Source: Apoderus coryli (taxonomy: Eukaryota > Arthropoda > Insecta > Coleoptera > Attelabidae). Taken from it: a DNA stretch of 64,000 nt. Of the stretch, positions 35,806 through 48,059 are shown piece after piece. Made by a program: the position numbers and the translations under genes. Under the pieces are notes generated by a model that made no database searches, was not told the origin of the DNA, and worked only from the letters and a program-made list of their open reading frames with translations. Location: NCBI GenBank assembly GCA_911728435.2, contig OU452206.1, forward strand, positions 18,612,821-18,676,820. Reading direction: 5' to 3'. Each line of letters opens with the position of its first letter. Within the stretch, counting starts at the first letter, position 1.

Positions 35806-36325
35806 GTCCACACCAACAATAAGAATCATTGAATTCGAGATACACTATAATTCAATGAATTCCTTATACATGAACTTCATAACTCATATTATTGCCGGAA
35901 ATATAAACTGAGCAAAACAAATAGAAGAGTTTTGAGAGAATAATATATTTTTATTCGTTTAAAAAGAGCATTATTTAATATTGTCTCAATTCTCTTTATG
36001 ATATTTAATAAGCGACATATATGATTGCAATAATATTTGGATCTAATAAAAATATATTGATAACCTACCGTTGATTGAAATATTCCCCTTAGCATTAACG
36101 CAACCAGTTGTATTTTCCAAGTAAATGTACGTTTATTTAGATTTCAATAATTTGCCTATTATTGCCACAAAATCAAATCAATCATTATCTTAATGATGAG
36201 AAAATGCTTAGATAATAAATAGTTGTATTTAACTCAAAAGAAAAGAATCCAAAAATAAGTCTGTAATAGGATATGCAATATATTTTTTTTCTGTGTAGTA
36301 AAATAAAAATAAGTATAAATTAGAT

Positions 36326-36490
36326 AAAATAAAATAAACTTGGGGAAATTGAGTTTATGTTTAAATATGCATCTGCACGTGTTTCGGGTGTAAATAGATT
36401 TCGGATTAATTACGCTATTGCGGAAATAATAAGTACGAGGTGTAGGATAGAGATAATTTCAAAGACAATGTGGCAGCAGAGCATTGTAAG
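36326..36490 (+). repeat. 165-bp repeat, near-identical copy at 52553-52723
   Basis: Both copies share AAAATAAACTTGGGGAAATT, ATAGATTTCGGATTAATTAC and GTACGAGGTGTAGGATAGAG with few differences over about 165 bp, in direct orientation 16.2 kb apart. No coding capacity. Confidence 0.85.
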
Positions 36491-37539
36491 TAGTAGATTC
36501 CTTATGAATAACACACAAATCTGTTTTTAATAAAAAATGTGACGATTTGGGAACTATTTTAAAAATGTTTCCCTTCAAAGGAGCATCACCAAAAATAACG
36601 TACCGCCTAATCTAAATATTTAACTGTATGTAAAAAAACATGACATATTTTACAATTGTTTGGCTTAGGAGGAGACGTGTACGAACTTTTACTCGTTTTG
36701 GTTGAAAATTTTGACATTTCGACGTTAAGTTTATAAAGAAACATGTAGGTATTACTCGTGAAGGTTTCCTTTGGATGATATTTTACGATTTAAAAAAAGG
36801 CCTTAATCCACAAAAATGGCTTGTTGCTTTAGGCTAGCCAAAAAGCAATTAAATACAGTATCGATTGCCAAACATACGTAACCTATTAACAGAATTATAA
36901 TAATTATAATTAGCTCTGTGAAACTGGACTTTAAGCAAATTTGCACTGAATCAGATTGAGTAAACACACCCAAATCCTTGACACAAGCGCTCTCTGGCAA
37001 TACGCTGTCTTGAATATGGTATAATTTATTTTTTTAATCTGGTAAAATCTAACGACATGACATTTATCAACATTAGGCTGCATTAAATTATTGCTACACT
37101 TTAATTAGGGTATGTTTGTAGGAGATATTAATGAAAATAACTGTAACATTTCCATTTGGCTTTAACACTGTGTTTAATTAATCACAGCAAAGAAATTAAG
37201 TAACGCATCATCACCATTCCTCTTGTTTTCAACTCCCGAACACCACAAACACCTACGGAGAGAAAGTAAATATGTCTAGTGCGCTCTGGTAAATAGCTAA
37301 ACTTGCTTTTGGTATGTGTTTGTTGAAATTTACTTCTGGAGTATATATACATAGGAAAAAAGCTTTAGCTGCATCAAAAAGGATTTTTTTAATTACGGGT
37401 CATGATCTTTTTAGAGTCTAACCTCGTTTCAACAACCTGGAAGTGTTTATTTAATCATAGGCGTGCCAATATAGACGTAACAAGGGTTCTATGACTTGCC
37501 GCAGTTATGAGGTTCTTGACTAAGCACGGAAAGAATGTT
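36491..37539. other. No recognisable gene
   Basis: AT-rich intron sequence without recognised repeats. Confidence 0.5.
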
Positions 37540-37679
37540 AAACAATAATAGAATAAAGCGACACTTGTTGAAAAAATCTATGGAATTTGACAGGAACATG
37601 CTCGGCTGAAGACGAAACTAGTAAAATTCCTCATAATCATCACGACAAAGGTCACTGCAAGATAAGTGCATTTTTGGAC

Positions 37680-37815
37680 CTCTGTGGTTAAGATATTTGC
37701 TGCATTGTCACTGTAGACGAAATTTCGACTCATCATTATGACCCTGAATCCAAGCAGATCTCCATGCAATGGCATAAAAAGGCACATCACCAACGTCTCA
37801 CCTGGAAAAATCATG
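37680..37815 (+). pseudogene. mariner transposase fragment around first catalytic Asp
   Basis: The frame reads VTVDEIS (usually VTVDETW), HHYDPESKQISMQWHKK, then a shifted frame with HLEKSWR. This is the D1 region of a mariner different from the 17.9-kb family, which has YAYEPES. The rest is not recognised. Confidence 0.65.
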
Positions 37816-38059
37816 GCGGCCTATAGTTCAGAACTGGCCATGAGCGATCTGTCTAACTGAGTGATTTTAAAGTCTTGCAGCTCAATTCTTGTCCATCCAT
37901 CCTTAACACGTAACCTTTGTCAAGTAGTAACTTGATTCTCAATGATAGTTTGTTTATTCTGTTCAACTATAGAGACTTAAGCTTTCAAAGTTACACTATC
38001 CTGTCGCTGAATTCTTTTCCGTCGAACCCATGTTTAGTTTAGGAACTACTAAACAGGGA

Positions 38060-39822
38060 CACGAATGCAACACTCGATCAGTTGCCACATAGACCAACGC
38101 AACAACACTTGGGAGATAGAGCTTCTCTGCAAGAACTTTACATTACCTTCAACGCTGAGTGACCCTGACTCGATTAAAAATTATTTTATCAACTCTGTTC
38201 CCAGCTTGAAGCCCAGCGCTGATGTTCTCTCCTATTACGACAATCTGGTTCATGACTTGAGTTCTGAGCAATTTAATTTTGTAGCAATGGAAGAAATTGA
38301 TGTCTTGAACGTTATAAGGAAAATAAAAACGAAAGCAACAGGAAGCGATGGTATCAATGAGTACCCTTTTCTTATTTCTGCCTTACCTTTTGCCCTATAT
38401 CACTCATGTGATGAACTTTTGTCTTTTAAACTCCGTCTTCCCACAATCCTGGAAGAGAGCAATGGTGATGCCGCTGCCCAAAGTTTCAAAACCCACAACC
38501 CTAAATGATTTGAGACCGATTAGTATTCTCCCTACAATGTCTAAAATTCTAGAAAAGTTAATTGAAAGCCAGCTGCGCTCTTACCTTAATAAGAAAAGTG
38601 TAATTCCAAACGTACAATCAGGATTTAGACCGGGTTATGACTGTGTCTCAGCCCTTTTAAATATTACTGACGACATTTTGGAAGCCACGGACAGGGGAAA
38701 GTTGACGCTTGACCACAGCCTGATGAAGTCGATATTAAGATATGTTGGGTTATCGGATTCGTCATTAAGACTTTTTACTGATTATCTTAATGAGAAATCA
38801 CAAGCAGTCACTTACAAAAGTAAATTGTCTTCTTTTTTGGAGATTAGTAAGGGAGTTCCACAGGGATCAATACTGGGTCCGCTTTTGTTCAATTTGTCCA
38901 CCTCAAATTTTCCATCTGCTTTTATATCATGCCAACAGCGCTGACGATACACAGATGTATCTGTCATTCACTCTTGATGAGGCTCCTCAGGCAATTGCAG
39001 CTTTTAATGCGGATTTGTGTGGACTTTCTGCTGTCTCGCGAGAGCATTGTTTAAAACTCAATCCCGATAAGACAGTTGGCATTTTATTCGGTAGAAGAGG
39101 GGACAGACAGACATTTCTTGAGCTCTATAAGGACGGTTTGAGTTTCGAGAGGAAACCAGTTGAATTTAGGACCGTAGTAAGAAATCTGGAACTCAGATAT
39201 GAGGAGTATATTTCAAAACGCATCCAAATTGGATATATGAATCTTAAATTAATATTTCAGCACCGCTCTGTGCTGAGTGTTCCTATAAAAGCAAAATTAT
39301 GCGAGGCTTTAGTCTTATCACAACTTAACTACTGCGATGTCATCTACGGTCCATGCATTACGCAGATCTCAAAATCCCGTTTACAGAAGTTACAGAATTC
39401 GTGTCTTCGCCTGATTTTCGGAATACGGAAATTTCAAAGGATATCTCACACTTTGTCTGCGATCAGATGGCTAAACATGGAAGACCGAAGATACTATCAT
39501 GTCGTTTTCACAAAATTTTGTGTGACAAATCTCCACCCTATTTGTACCAGAGAATAAGATACTGCACAGATGTTCATAATATAAATGTGCGTCACAAACA
39601 TGGCCTTACCCCACCTGTTTGTTCACTCTACGGAAATGTGTACACGATCTTTCTCCTACATTATAACGAAATACATGAATGAACTCCCATATGATTTAAG
39701 AACATTACCAAAAAATTTATTTAGAATGAAACTACATAAGATGCCAGATAACTTTTTTTTTTTTGAAAATGCTATAAAAGAAAAACTGCTGAATATTTTC
39801 TACAATCCTTCCGGTTAATAAT
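38060..39822 (+). pseudogene. CR1/L2-like LINE reverse transcriptase, multiply broken
   Basis: Includes linker FNFVAMEEIDVLNVIRKIK, fingers KTKATGSDGIN, a shift near 38395, SWKRAMVMPLPKVSKPTTLN, LRPISILPTMSKILEKLI and QSGFRPGYDC. After ATDRGKLT the text jumps directly to LDHSLMKSILRYVGLS: about 15 residues with the first catalytic Asp are missing. KGVPQGSILGPLLFN is followed by a shift near 38920 and SADDTQMYLSF. Thumb and tail frames follow (QLNYCDVIYGP, MNELPYDLRTLP), with shifts near 39530 and 39600. Distinct in wording from the Jockey-like copies. Confidence 0.85.
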
Positions 39823-39834
39823 GACAAATAATTT

Positions 39835-40838
39835 CATTCAAATGGCTGCCTCGGATTGTGTGCAGCTGTATTTCACCAATGGCTTCACGAATATTGTCCT
39901 TTAAAGCGTCAATTGTCTCTGGCTTGTCGGCGTAACACTTATCTTTGACGGCACCCCACAAATACTAGTCCAACGGTGTCAAATCACAGCTCCGAGGTGG
40001 CCAAACGACATCAGCTCTGCGGCTGATAATGATATCTTCAAAAACAGGGCGCAAAACATCGAGTGTAGCTTCGGCTGTGTGGCACGTAGCGCCGTCCTGT
40101 TAAAACCAAATGTTGCCAATATCCTCGTCTTCAATTTTTGTGAACAAAAATTCGTTCAACATGGCCCGATAACGATCGCCATTGACTGTAACGGCCACTC
40201 CTTGCTCATTTTCGAAGAAAAATGGCCCAATTATGCCTCCGGACCAAAATCCGCACCAAACAATGACTCGTTTTGGGTGCATCGGCTTTTCAATGTATGC
40301 GTGCGGGTTTTCTGTGCCCCAAATGCGACAATTTTGCGTGTTTAGATACCCGCCAAGATCAAAATGAGCTTCATCTGAAAAGGTGATTTTTTTGGCAAAA
40401 TCAGTATCTTCTGGAAGTCGATCGCAGGCCCACTGAGCGAAGCGAAAACGCATTGGATGGTCAGTTGGCTTCAACTCCTGAACCAATTGGACTTTGTATG
40501 GCGTCATACCAAGGTCTTTATGCAAAATTCGTCTCAATGATGTATCCGAAATGTTCAATTGTTGAGACCGACGGTGAATTGATGTCGATGGCGCTTCACG
40601 CCACAGCAGCAATATTCTCGGGTGTACGCACTGTTTTTGGCTTTTCACGCTTTGGTTTATCGATGAGGATGCCAGTTTCTTTCACTTCTTTCACGAGATA
40701 ACGAACATACGGAGCTGACGGTGCTTCTCTTCTTCCAAAATCCGTACGCAATTTTCACACACATTCTGCAACATTACCATGATTTTCAAAGTAATGTCGC
40801 AATATTTCCCAGCGTTGTTCAAGCGTATATACAACCAT
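39835..40838 (-). pseudogene. mariner-type DD41D transposase, nearly full length with stops
   Basis: Starts at ATG 40838-40836 (MVVYTLEQRWEILRHY). There is a TGA after NHGNVAECV, then REAPSAPYVRYLVK, and a frameshift near 40610 leads into LNISDTSLRRILHKDL, FSDEAHFDLGGYLNTQN (first Asp), RVIVWCGFWSGGIIGPFF and NGDRYRAML. In the same frame, TAA at 40097-40099 replaces a Gln codon in WF.QDGATCHTAEA, and a TAG at about 39966 follows SCDLTPLD. The second and third Asp are 41 residues apart. Truncated at 39835 against the LINE end. No terminal repeats seen. Confidence 0.85.
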
Positions 40839-40969
40839 ATTCGTTCAGCGGAAGGATAAAACTAATTCTCCGTCAAATCAGACATGAGCTAAGTGTTACC
40901 CTTCACGAAATAAGCACTAGTTGAAAAAAAAACGTTAGATGGCGGACCCGATACGTTCATTTATTGTAG

Positions 40970-41205
40970 GCTTTTTTGATTGGATTAATGAGCTTTGAGT
41001 TGTACCTAGTTTTTTATTGTCTATTTTATAATTGTATGTTATTATGATTGTGTGTTTCAAAAAAAATATTGTAATGATTGTACTTTGGTAGCAAATTTTT
41101 TGTTTGTAACATTATGTTATATTTTCAGGGTTAGCTGAACAGAACAGTGACATCTGCCACTGTACTGAAACTCGCCCTTTAATAAAGTCCATTATTATTA
41201 TTATC
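40970..41205 (+). mobile_element. LINE 3' UTR and (ATT)n tail
   Basis: Contains GGGTTAGCTGAACAGA and ends AATAAAGTCCATTATTATTA, as does the inverted copy at 14847-14948. No coding part remains. Confidence 0.6.
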
Positions 41206-42779
41206 TCCTGAGCTCTATTATTTGTATTTTTGCGATTGAGCCCTTCCTGGGCCCCCTTTTACCTCCGGGATCTAGGCGACCGCCTAGCCCCTCTAATGGT
41301 TAAATCGACACTGGTTATGATACAGATTGTGTTGAAATACAAAATGAAAAATTCACCAACAAATATTTGCATTCAAAAATAGATTGTCTTTACTAAACTA
41401 AATCATCAATCACCCTGTATATACGTACATCTTCTGATGATTTACGGTGATTTACACGAAATATGATCAGACTGTTCTTTTTCGCTTCATGGCTCTCTTC
41501 TATACGAATGTTTTCCCAAACTGCACTCTTTTACAGTTGAGAAATTTTCTGTGGATTGGACAAAATGCTCATTAAGGCCACATTATTCCACACAAAGCTC
41601 GCCGATTCTTTTATTACTTGGGAAATATGGTATGCGCTAAAAATTTAAAGCAGACATAAAACTAAATTAAAGTTTAATCCTTTTTTTTTTACTTCTTTGT
41701 AGGTTTTTATAGCGCGAAACATTGTTCTATTAAAATAGAAGCTTTTTTTATTGAGCTTTTAACCACTTTGCATGTACATAATTTTACTTGGGTTTATGCT
41801 TCTAGAGAACAAGCATATTATAGCAGTCTCTAAAAGTACGGAGTTGTGAGCATTGAGCTTGTGCACTTACACAAAAAAAACGGAGAATCTACAGGGGGTG
41901 TCAAATTCGATGATTTCCAGGGTATCTACTAACTGTCCACTACTATTCAATGGAAATTTTAGACGAAATAACCTCAGAATGTTGCTAAATAACTTTTTTT
42001 TTTACATTTTAAAAAATCCGCTACCAGTTTGTGTAAGATAGGGAGTGTCATTCTTGGCATAGGCAGCTCCATTCAGGTCCAATCAACATCCTCTATGTTG
42101 TTTTTTCACAAGTTTGCAGGCCTCCAAGTCCACCCGTAAAAAGGAATAGGGACATTATACCTATAACTTTTTCCCCTCCTTATATCTAATTTTCAAAGTC
42201 CAATAGGATTCCACCACACTCTAGACTGCCGCAATTTTGCTATGAGATCCGTGTACATAAACCATTCCTAAAAATTACTCACAGTAGCCTCCAATATCTA
42301 TAAATAAATAAAACCCCTGGAATTGATTTATTTCATCAATTTTCATTATTAATATCATTCACTTTTGAAAATATCGAATAGAAAACAACCCCGCTGCTGG
42401 CTTCCCTATACATCATCCCTATAATCCTGAAAGATACAAGCCGATAGGATATATCTTTCCTGTTTTTCCCCCTTACACACGCAACTTTGGTCCGTATTCT
42501 TTAGTGGCATATTCCACATTTTATATTCCGCCCAAGTTTTCTCAGAGAATGTCAGTTTGATGACGTGCATTCATTTATTTGTTTCCGCCTTTTTAAAGCT
42601 TCTTCTGCCTGGCTCTAAGACGATGAGATTGAGAAATCATCAAGAAGCCCTTTTGGGAAATGACCTCATATTAGATGAAATGTAGACAGTGGAATATTAC
42701 CTGAATATCAGCGAGCAGTGGTGTCGTAGGATTGAAATTTTGTCATTTAAATGAAATGAATATAAAAGTTCAGTACTTG
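41206..42779. other. No recognisable gene
   Basis: Intron sequence. A lone CACCCTGTATATA mariner-type end at about 41411 has no visible partner. Confidence 0.5.
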
Positions 42780-42965
42780 GAAAAAATAGTCCATTCTTAA
42801 GTGGAGTTGCAATTTTAGTGTTTAAATGAAAGTCGAATCTCCACAAGATAAATTTAATAGAAACTATCGGCCACACATGTTTCGGGACTAGACCAGTCCC
42901 ATCATCAGTGGCAACAATCGTACAAACACAACGCTAAGACATACAATATTCCATTAAATTCCTAT
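42780..42965 (-). mobile_element. Penelope-like element terminal repeat
   Basis: CATTCTTAAGTGGAGTTG and AAATGAAAGTCGAATCTCCA at 42793-42845 recur at 56453-56510, next to another hammerhead motif in the same orientation. This fits a 5'-truncated terminal repeat of a Penelope-like element. No RT or GIY-YIG reading frame is present. Confidence 0.6.
42868..42915 (-). ncRNA. Hammerhead ribozyme motif (core intact)
   Basis: On the minus strand: CTGATGA, an extra T, stem II GGGAC/GTCCC around TGGTCTA, then GAAAC followed by the palindrome ACATGT. Four flanking base pairs (GCCA/TGGC) can form stem I. The base at the predicted cleavage position is G, which normally blocks cleavage. Confidence 0.6.
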
Positions 42966-42975
42966 CGAAGTCACC

Positions 42976-43740
42976 CTATGGAAAGCCAAAGCTCACATAC
43001 TGAGTGTACCACAGTCATTAAACCCATGGTTACATACGCCTCATTAGTATGGTGGCCAAAAGTTAATATGAAGCATACACAATGCCCTCTTCAAAAGTTG
43101 CAACGACTTGCATGTTTAGGAATAACAGGAGCAATGCGAAGTTGCCCCACAGCAGCGATGGAAACGTTGCTGCATCTACCTTTGCCTGTCCAAAAAAGAC
43201 GCAGCAATGAGCGCTCTGAAACTGGCACAGGTAATGGAATAAAAATCTGGCGATCTAGAGGGACACATGGGAATCCTGAATCTAATACATTTGGATTCAG
43301 GAAGAAAACCGTCGGACGCTTTGCCACGCAAACATGATTTTGGATGGGTGCCAGGACATGAAGGCATAGAGGGGAACGAAGCGGCGGACCAACTTGCAAA
43401 AGAGGGCGCTAACGCTCCGTTCTGCGGCCCGGAACCCATCTTTGGCCTTCCAAAAAGCCATAAGAAGAAAGAACTTAGGAGATGGGAAAAGGAACAAGTT
43501 AAGTCCTACTGGAGAAACACTCCAGGCCTAAGACAATCAAAAAAGTTTATCAAACCTTCAGAGGCCAACGCAGGGAAGCTTATCCAACTGGAGAGAAGCG
43601 ACCTAAGGCGAATTACAGGCCTTTTTACGGGACACCACCCAGTGAACTACCATCTCAAAAAGATGGGCCTAACCGAGGACGACACTTGTCGGTTTTGCGA
43701 AGACGCAACAGAGACAACAGAACACGTGCAAATTCATATC
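42976..43740 (+). pseudogene. LINE C-terminal region with RNase H domain (I/R1-like), deleted
   Basis: The RT thumb remnant VTYASLVWWPKV..KLQRLACLGITGAMRSC is followed by a jump (internal deletion near 43210-43330) into the RNase H end GHEGIEGNEAADQLAKEGA. The post-RNase H region GLFTGHHPVNYHLKKMGL and CRFCEDATETTEHV comes next, a CCHC-like tail seen in I/Jockey-type elements with RNase H. The frame ends at 43785. The first RNase H acidic residues are deleted. Confidence 0.85.
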
Positions 43741-43799
43741 ACTATTGTAATAGAAACATATAGAACAATATTTAAATGTAAATAACTTAACATGACAAA

Positions 43800-45300
43800 C
43801 AATATGCACAAAAAAAAAAAAGAAAAAAAAAACAAACAGAAGCACGAATTGAAAAACTCTGACAAACTATAGAACAAAATGTTTAATATCCGGTTACAAT
43901 TGTCACCAAAGTTTGAGAGGAGGTTGGCGGAACATATCCTTAACCTTAACATTTGCTTTTAAATAAAAATTATTTGCTCTTGTTCTTTTAAAGTATTTTT
44001 AAAAATTTACTTAGTTTTACGTAACTGGAATACATGGTTGAATATAGGAACTCACTTGTTCAATTTAGGAAACCAGTTTCCTATAATGGCCCAGGTGCAA
44101 GGGTTTCAGATTATATTTTTCTACGAAAAACTCCAACAAAAAATAACTGGAATTGGAGAAAATATTAAAGTATTTTGAGTATAAATTGTGTAGGCGTGCG
44201 TTGCAAAGTTATGAATATGAAATCTACGTTATGCGTTTTCAGGCGCATACAAACTCAAAAAAGGAAAATAATAAAAGGCAGCGTAATTCACTTACCTTTA
44301 TATTCTTGCAGGATCTGTTGCGCAGGGCCCTGCTGAATTCCAGTAAATCTCTCCAATCAATTACAATACAAAGCGGGTTTAAGCAAATCGGAAATTCACA
44401 AAAATTAATAATCGTAATTATAATAATTTAGTACTTTTATATATACATGGCGAACAGCGGTTTTCCTCAATGCAACACGCACCACATTTTATGGTTCCCC
44501 AAGAAGCTAATTGCCTAACCAAGTGATATAAATCATTATGAAATCAATAACGGAACAAAATGAGGCGCAAACAAATTGTTTTGATTAGTTTTCTTAAAGT
44601 TAGACCTTCGCCTAATTACAAATTGCAATAATAATACTTATTATTTTTCGCTACCAATTAAATTGACGCAGCATCCTGAAACACAATAGGTACCAATGTA
44701 TGATTGTTGTTGGTGCTTTTCTATATATATTATACAGCTCTATAACAATACTGCAGTGTAGTGCTTTCATAATAATATTTCTAGCCAGAAAATAAACATT
44801 ATCTACCTACTGCATATTTACTCAAGGGAAATATATTATGTTGTGTGCATTGCATTGCTTTATTATATAAATTCCATGTTCTGTATATCTGGATTAAAAA
44901 AGTTCCATGCATCGCAATAGTTAAGAAGATTTTAGAATTTACCATTCATGATGCTTATTGTTAATGGGGGATTCATTTAGGAATTGGGGCAATGAACACG
45001 AAACAGATCATTGCATACAGTACCTTATAGAGCTTATGTCTTCAAAGGTTACGAAATTTTCATTTTAAAGTTTTCTTTTGGACTCTTTACAAGATATTTT
45101 AATAAAGGTTCCCTATTCGAGAAATAATTAGATACGTGTATGTGGTTATGACAAAGGAAATCCTCGTGTTTACTTGCGTTCTGTATTGTTCGGAGGTGAA
45201 CAAGCATGGACAATATTGAGACCAGGGGCTCCCAAACTTTTTCAGATGGCACCGCTCTTCCAGGCTTAGTATTTTGTCACAGCGCTCTTATCGTTAATAA
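43800..45300. other. No recognisable gene
   Basis: AT-rich intron sequence with an A-rich run at 43807-43832, possibly the poly(A) tail of the preceding LINE. Confidence 0.5.
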
Positions 45301-45304
45301 GCGT

Positions 45305-45700
45305 TCTTATGCGACAAATTAAAAAATATTGGAATACGCGGCCCAGTTATAATACATGGATACGATCTTATTTATCTAATCGAAAGATAACTTGGTTGTA
45401 CTTACCGCGTCCTAAGTTTGAATTCTATATGAAGTCACCATCATATGCGGGCTGTTTCTTTTACAATTTACTTCCTGAGGACTTAAGTACCTGTCAGACT
45501 GAGAGAAGATTTAAGCATGAATTAAAGACATTTTTGATTGACGGTACATTCTATAGTGTGCAAGAATTCATAGATGCACTACAATAACACAACATTATTT
45601 TAAATTGTTGACACTTTTTGTTTTTCTTTTTTTGTTATTTCTGTTAGTATTTTTATCTGTATACTGTATATTATTTATTAAATAAATAAATAAATAAACT
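45305..45700 (+). pseudogene. LINE 3' end with (AAAT)n tail
   Basis: The frame 45309-45587 reads LPRPKFEFYMKSPSYAGCFF, YNLLPEDLSTCQTERRFKHE and LKTFLIDGTFYSVQEFI, the conserved LINE C-terminus. A 3' UTR of about 95 bp ends in AAATAAATAAATAAAT at 45678-45697. Confidence 0.8.
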
Positions 45701-46180
45701 TTATTGGCCATAAAACTGTACAAACAATGTATACATTGGCAATACTTAAAAACTACAACAAATCCAAAAACAAAAACACTGTATTACATACAATTACAAG
45801 AACACATAGTAGCCCATAGGCAAGAATATCATGTTTATTATCGTACATATATAAAACCAAAAACAAAAGAATAAAAAAAAAAAAGAAACATCACAATAGA
45901 TAACGTAGACCCTCGCACGATGGCATCCCAAATGACCATTCCACTAATGGGTCGCACATAGCTCAGAGAATTCCTGAAGTGTATACACAGCACCATCCGT
46001 CAGGAAGCGCTTTAGCTTATTTTTAAATGCATTTAATGACTGTTCATTTTTGATCGCCGTCGGTAACCAATTAAAATAATATTGACCCGAGTATACTGGG
46101 CTCCGTTTAAAAAACTCATGTTTAGCCCGTGGGAGATACAGGCTATTCGCCCCCCGAGTATTATTGTGCCCGTGCAAACT
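45697..46180 (-). pseudogene. LINE 3' end, opposite strand
   Basis: The minus frame 46177-45944 reads YLPRAKHEFFKRSPVYSGQY, YFNWLPTAIKNEQSLNAFKN and KLKRFLTDGAVYTLQEFSEL, with its 3' UTR ending at the shared (AAAT)n tract (GGCCAATAAAG before the tail). Tail-to-tail with the preceding copy. Confidence 0.8.
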
Positions 46181-46199
46181 ACCGTTGGTACGAAACTTT

Positions 46200-46308
46200 T
46201 CGATATTATTTTATTTATACTTTAGTTGACTTTATCATAATATTGTAGACTTGCCAATGTATACATTTGTTATACCTTATGATGGCCAATAAATATTATT
46301 ATTAATAG
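46200..46308 (+). mobile_element. LINE 3' UTR and tail
   Basis: Ends TGATGGCCAATAAATATTATTATTA, matching the end of the neighbouring minus-strand copy. Coding part absent. Confidence 0.5.
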
Positions 46309-47776
46309 CACACAGTCCCAGAATTAAAAGTCCTCTGGAATATTCGCAATATTATAGCTCTGGTTGCGATTTTACACTCAATGAATTAAATTTCAAATTC
46401 ATATCACTATTGTAATTGAAGAATGTAAAATTGTCAATAATTTGAAAACTATCAGTTTTTGGGATATATATCTTTTCATAAACTTGCCCTTATTTTTGAT
46501 GCAAAAAAAATAAAAAAAATACGCTATTTAAAAATTTTGAATTTTAACAATTTTTTCAATTTAATTTTTTACCCTTTTTTCAAATACCCTGTATTAATAT
46601 TTACTAAACAAATATACGTAGGAGCCTAAAGTAGGTCTATATCTCTTAGGATATTCTAACAGATTAAATTATTAAAGCTTCCATGTAATAAAAAATTGTT
46701 ATTATTCTTTATTCTGAAAACGTAATTTTTGAGATAAAATTTCAGATATTTCGAAAACGGCTGGCAATAGGTATAATATATTATGCATGAAATATGTTTA
46801 GAATTACAAGGAGAATCCAAAAAATATATAATTTATATAGAGTCGTATCTGAAATAAGGAAGTTGACTGTCTTGAAAATTTTTAGCCGAATTGGACCCAC
46901 TTACCTAAGTACTACACCAGATTTTCGGAATCCCTGCCCGGTGGGACACCCGGTATTATGTATTGTAGGTTTTGGTTATTCGTTTATTGAATTGTAATCA
47001 ATAAAACTTGTATTATTTGTCGTGACGACCCTATCCATTGGCTTGAGATGTGACTAAATAAATGAAAAAATTAATTAAAAACATCAACTTATACAAAAAG
47101 AAAATGTTGTGACATTTGAGTTCTTACTGGATTCGAAATGTTTCGAAGTCATTCTGTGTGGCACAAGTATAAAATGTCTGTACCTATGCAAGAAAACACA
47201 AACACAAAATTTAATTAACTAATAACAACTAACTAGTCACTATTATACCATGTCGGTCTTTTATATATTCACGTAAATATTATATAAGTATAGCAAACCC
47301 TGCCTGTAGCAGGATTCTGTGTGTGTACTTAATATTTTAGACCTGAGCTACAACTCACAGTTTCCTTTTCATTTCCGTTTAAAATAAATATTAAATTACG
47401 TGAATATACACACGGTGCCGTGTTTTACAGTCGATGGTAGGTTGGTCGTTTATGAAAAGCAAGACAGGATTATTTTGAAAATTTAATTAGTATAAATAGA
47501 CATCAGTCATTTTTCTCAATTGCGAAATTAGAGCAACAAAACACACTTTGTGGCCCCCTGGATAAAATGACGTAATTTTTTTTAGCGCTTTCACAACACT
47601 TTCCCTATGGATCATCAATGGTTTTTCTAAATCCTTATATTTCGAAAGCATATTTTATTTTTATCCAGTACAAACCACAAAAATTCACTTACATCGTGTT
47701 CCACAACATGTCAATTACGCCTAGACATATTATATCCACTCTATAATAAAAAGGCATTCAATTTCTGTTTTGGCAG
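46309..47776. other. No recognisable gene
   Basis: Last part of the large Beat intron; a solo CCCTGTATTA end lies at about 46587. Confidence 0.5.
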
Positions 47777-48051
47777 AGCCCATTCAACCATCAAATTGAA
47801 ATTGACAAACGAGCTGTTCGTCAATAGCAAAATGAAAGTGAGATGTTCAGCCAGTATGTACGATTTGTATTATCGAAGTTCCGAAAAGAGTGTGGAATTG
47901 GATAAAAAGCGACATAAACATTTTCATCATCACAACCATCACAACCAAAACAATGACCACTACTATCGACATAATAATTCGCTACTGTTTACGCCACATG
48001 TGTTTGAGGAGTGGCGATTTGGAGAGACGGAACGACCACCGGAAGCAGCAG
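47777..48051 (+). CDS. beat: Beat family protein, Ig2 exon 3' half and His-rich tail
   Basis: The acceptor TTCTGTTTTGGCAG ends at 47776. The first base completes the codon left by the 31671 donor, giving T then AHSTIKLKLTNELFVNSKM, KVRCSASMYDLYYRSSEKSV. RCSA holds the second Ig2 cysteine, and IYWRSNEESVE-like wording here is YYRSSEKSVE, where Beat proteins end their second domain. A His/Asn-rich stretch (nine His in 21 residues) follows, then FTPHVFEEWRFGETERP. GCAG/GTAAAT at 48051 is a possible donor. Alternatively the frame continues two codons to TAA at 48057-48059, making this the last exon. No hydrophobic anchor is seen. Confidence 0.8.
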
Positions 48052-48059
48052 GTAAATAA

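Larger units (their letters stand above)
31672..47776 (+). other. Large Beat intron packed with transposons
   Basis: A phase-2 donor at 31672 (GTAAGT) and the acceptor GTTTTGGCAG ending at 47776 bracket 16,105 bp. It holds LINEs at 32.15-33.34, 38.06-39.82, 42.98-43.74 and 45.3-46.3 kb, a mariner relic, a SAM-domain fragment and a Penelope end. No Beat exon was seen inside. Confidence 0.7.

Noticed and set aside
43091..43497. Minus-strand frames over the RNase H LINE
   Set aside because: Shadows of the plus-strand LINE coding sequence.
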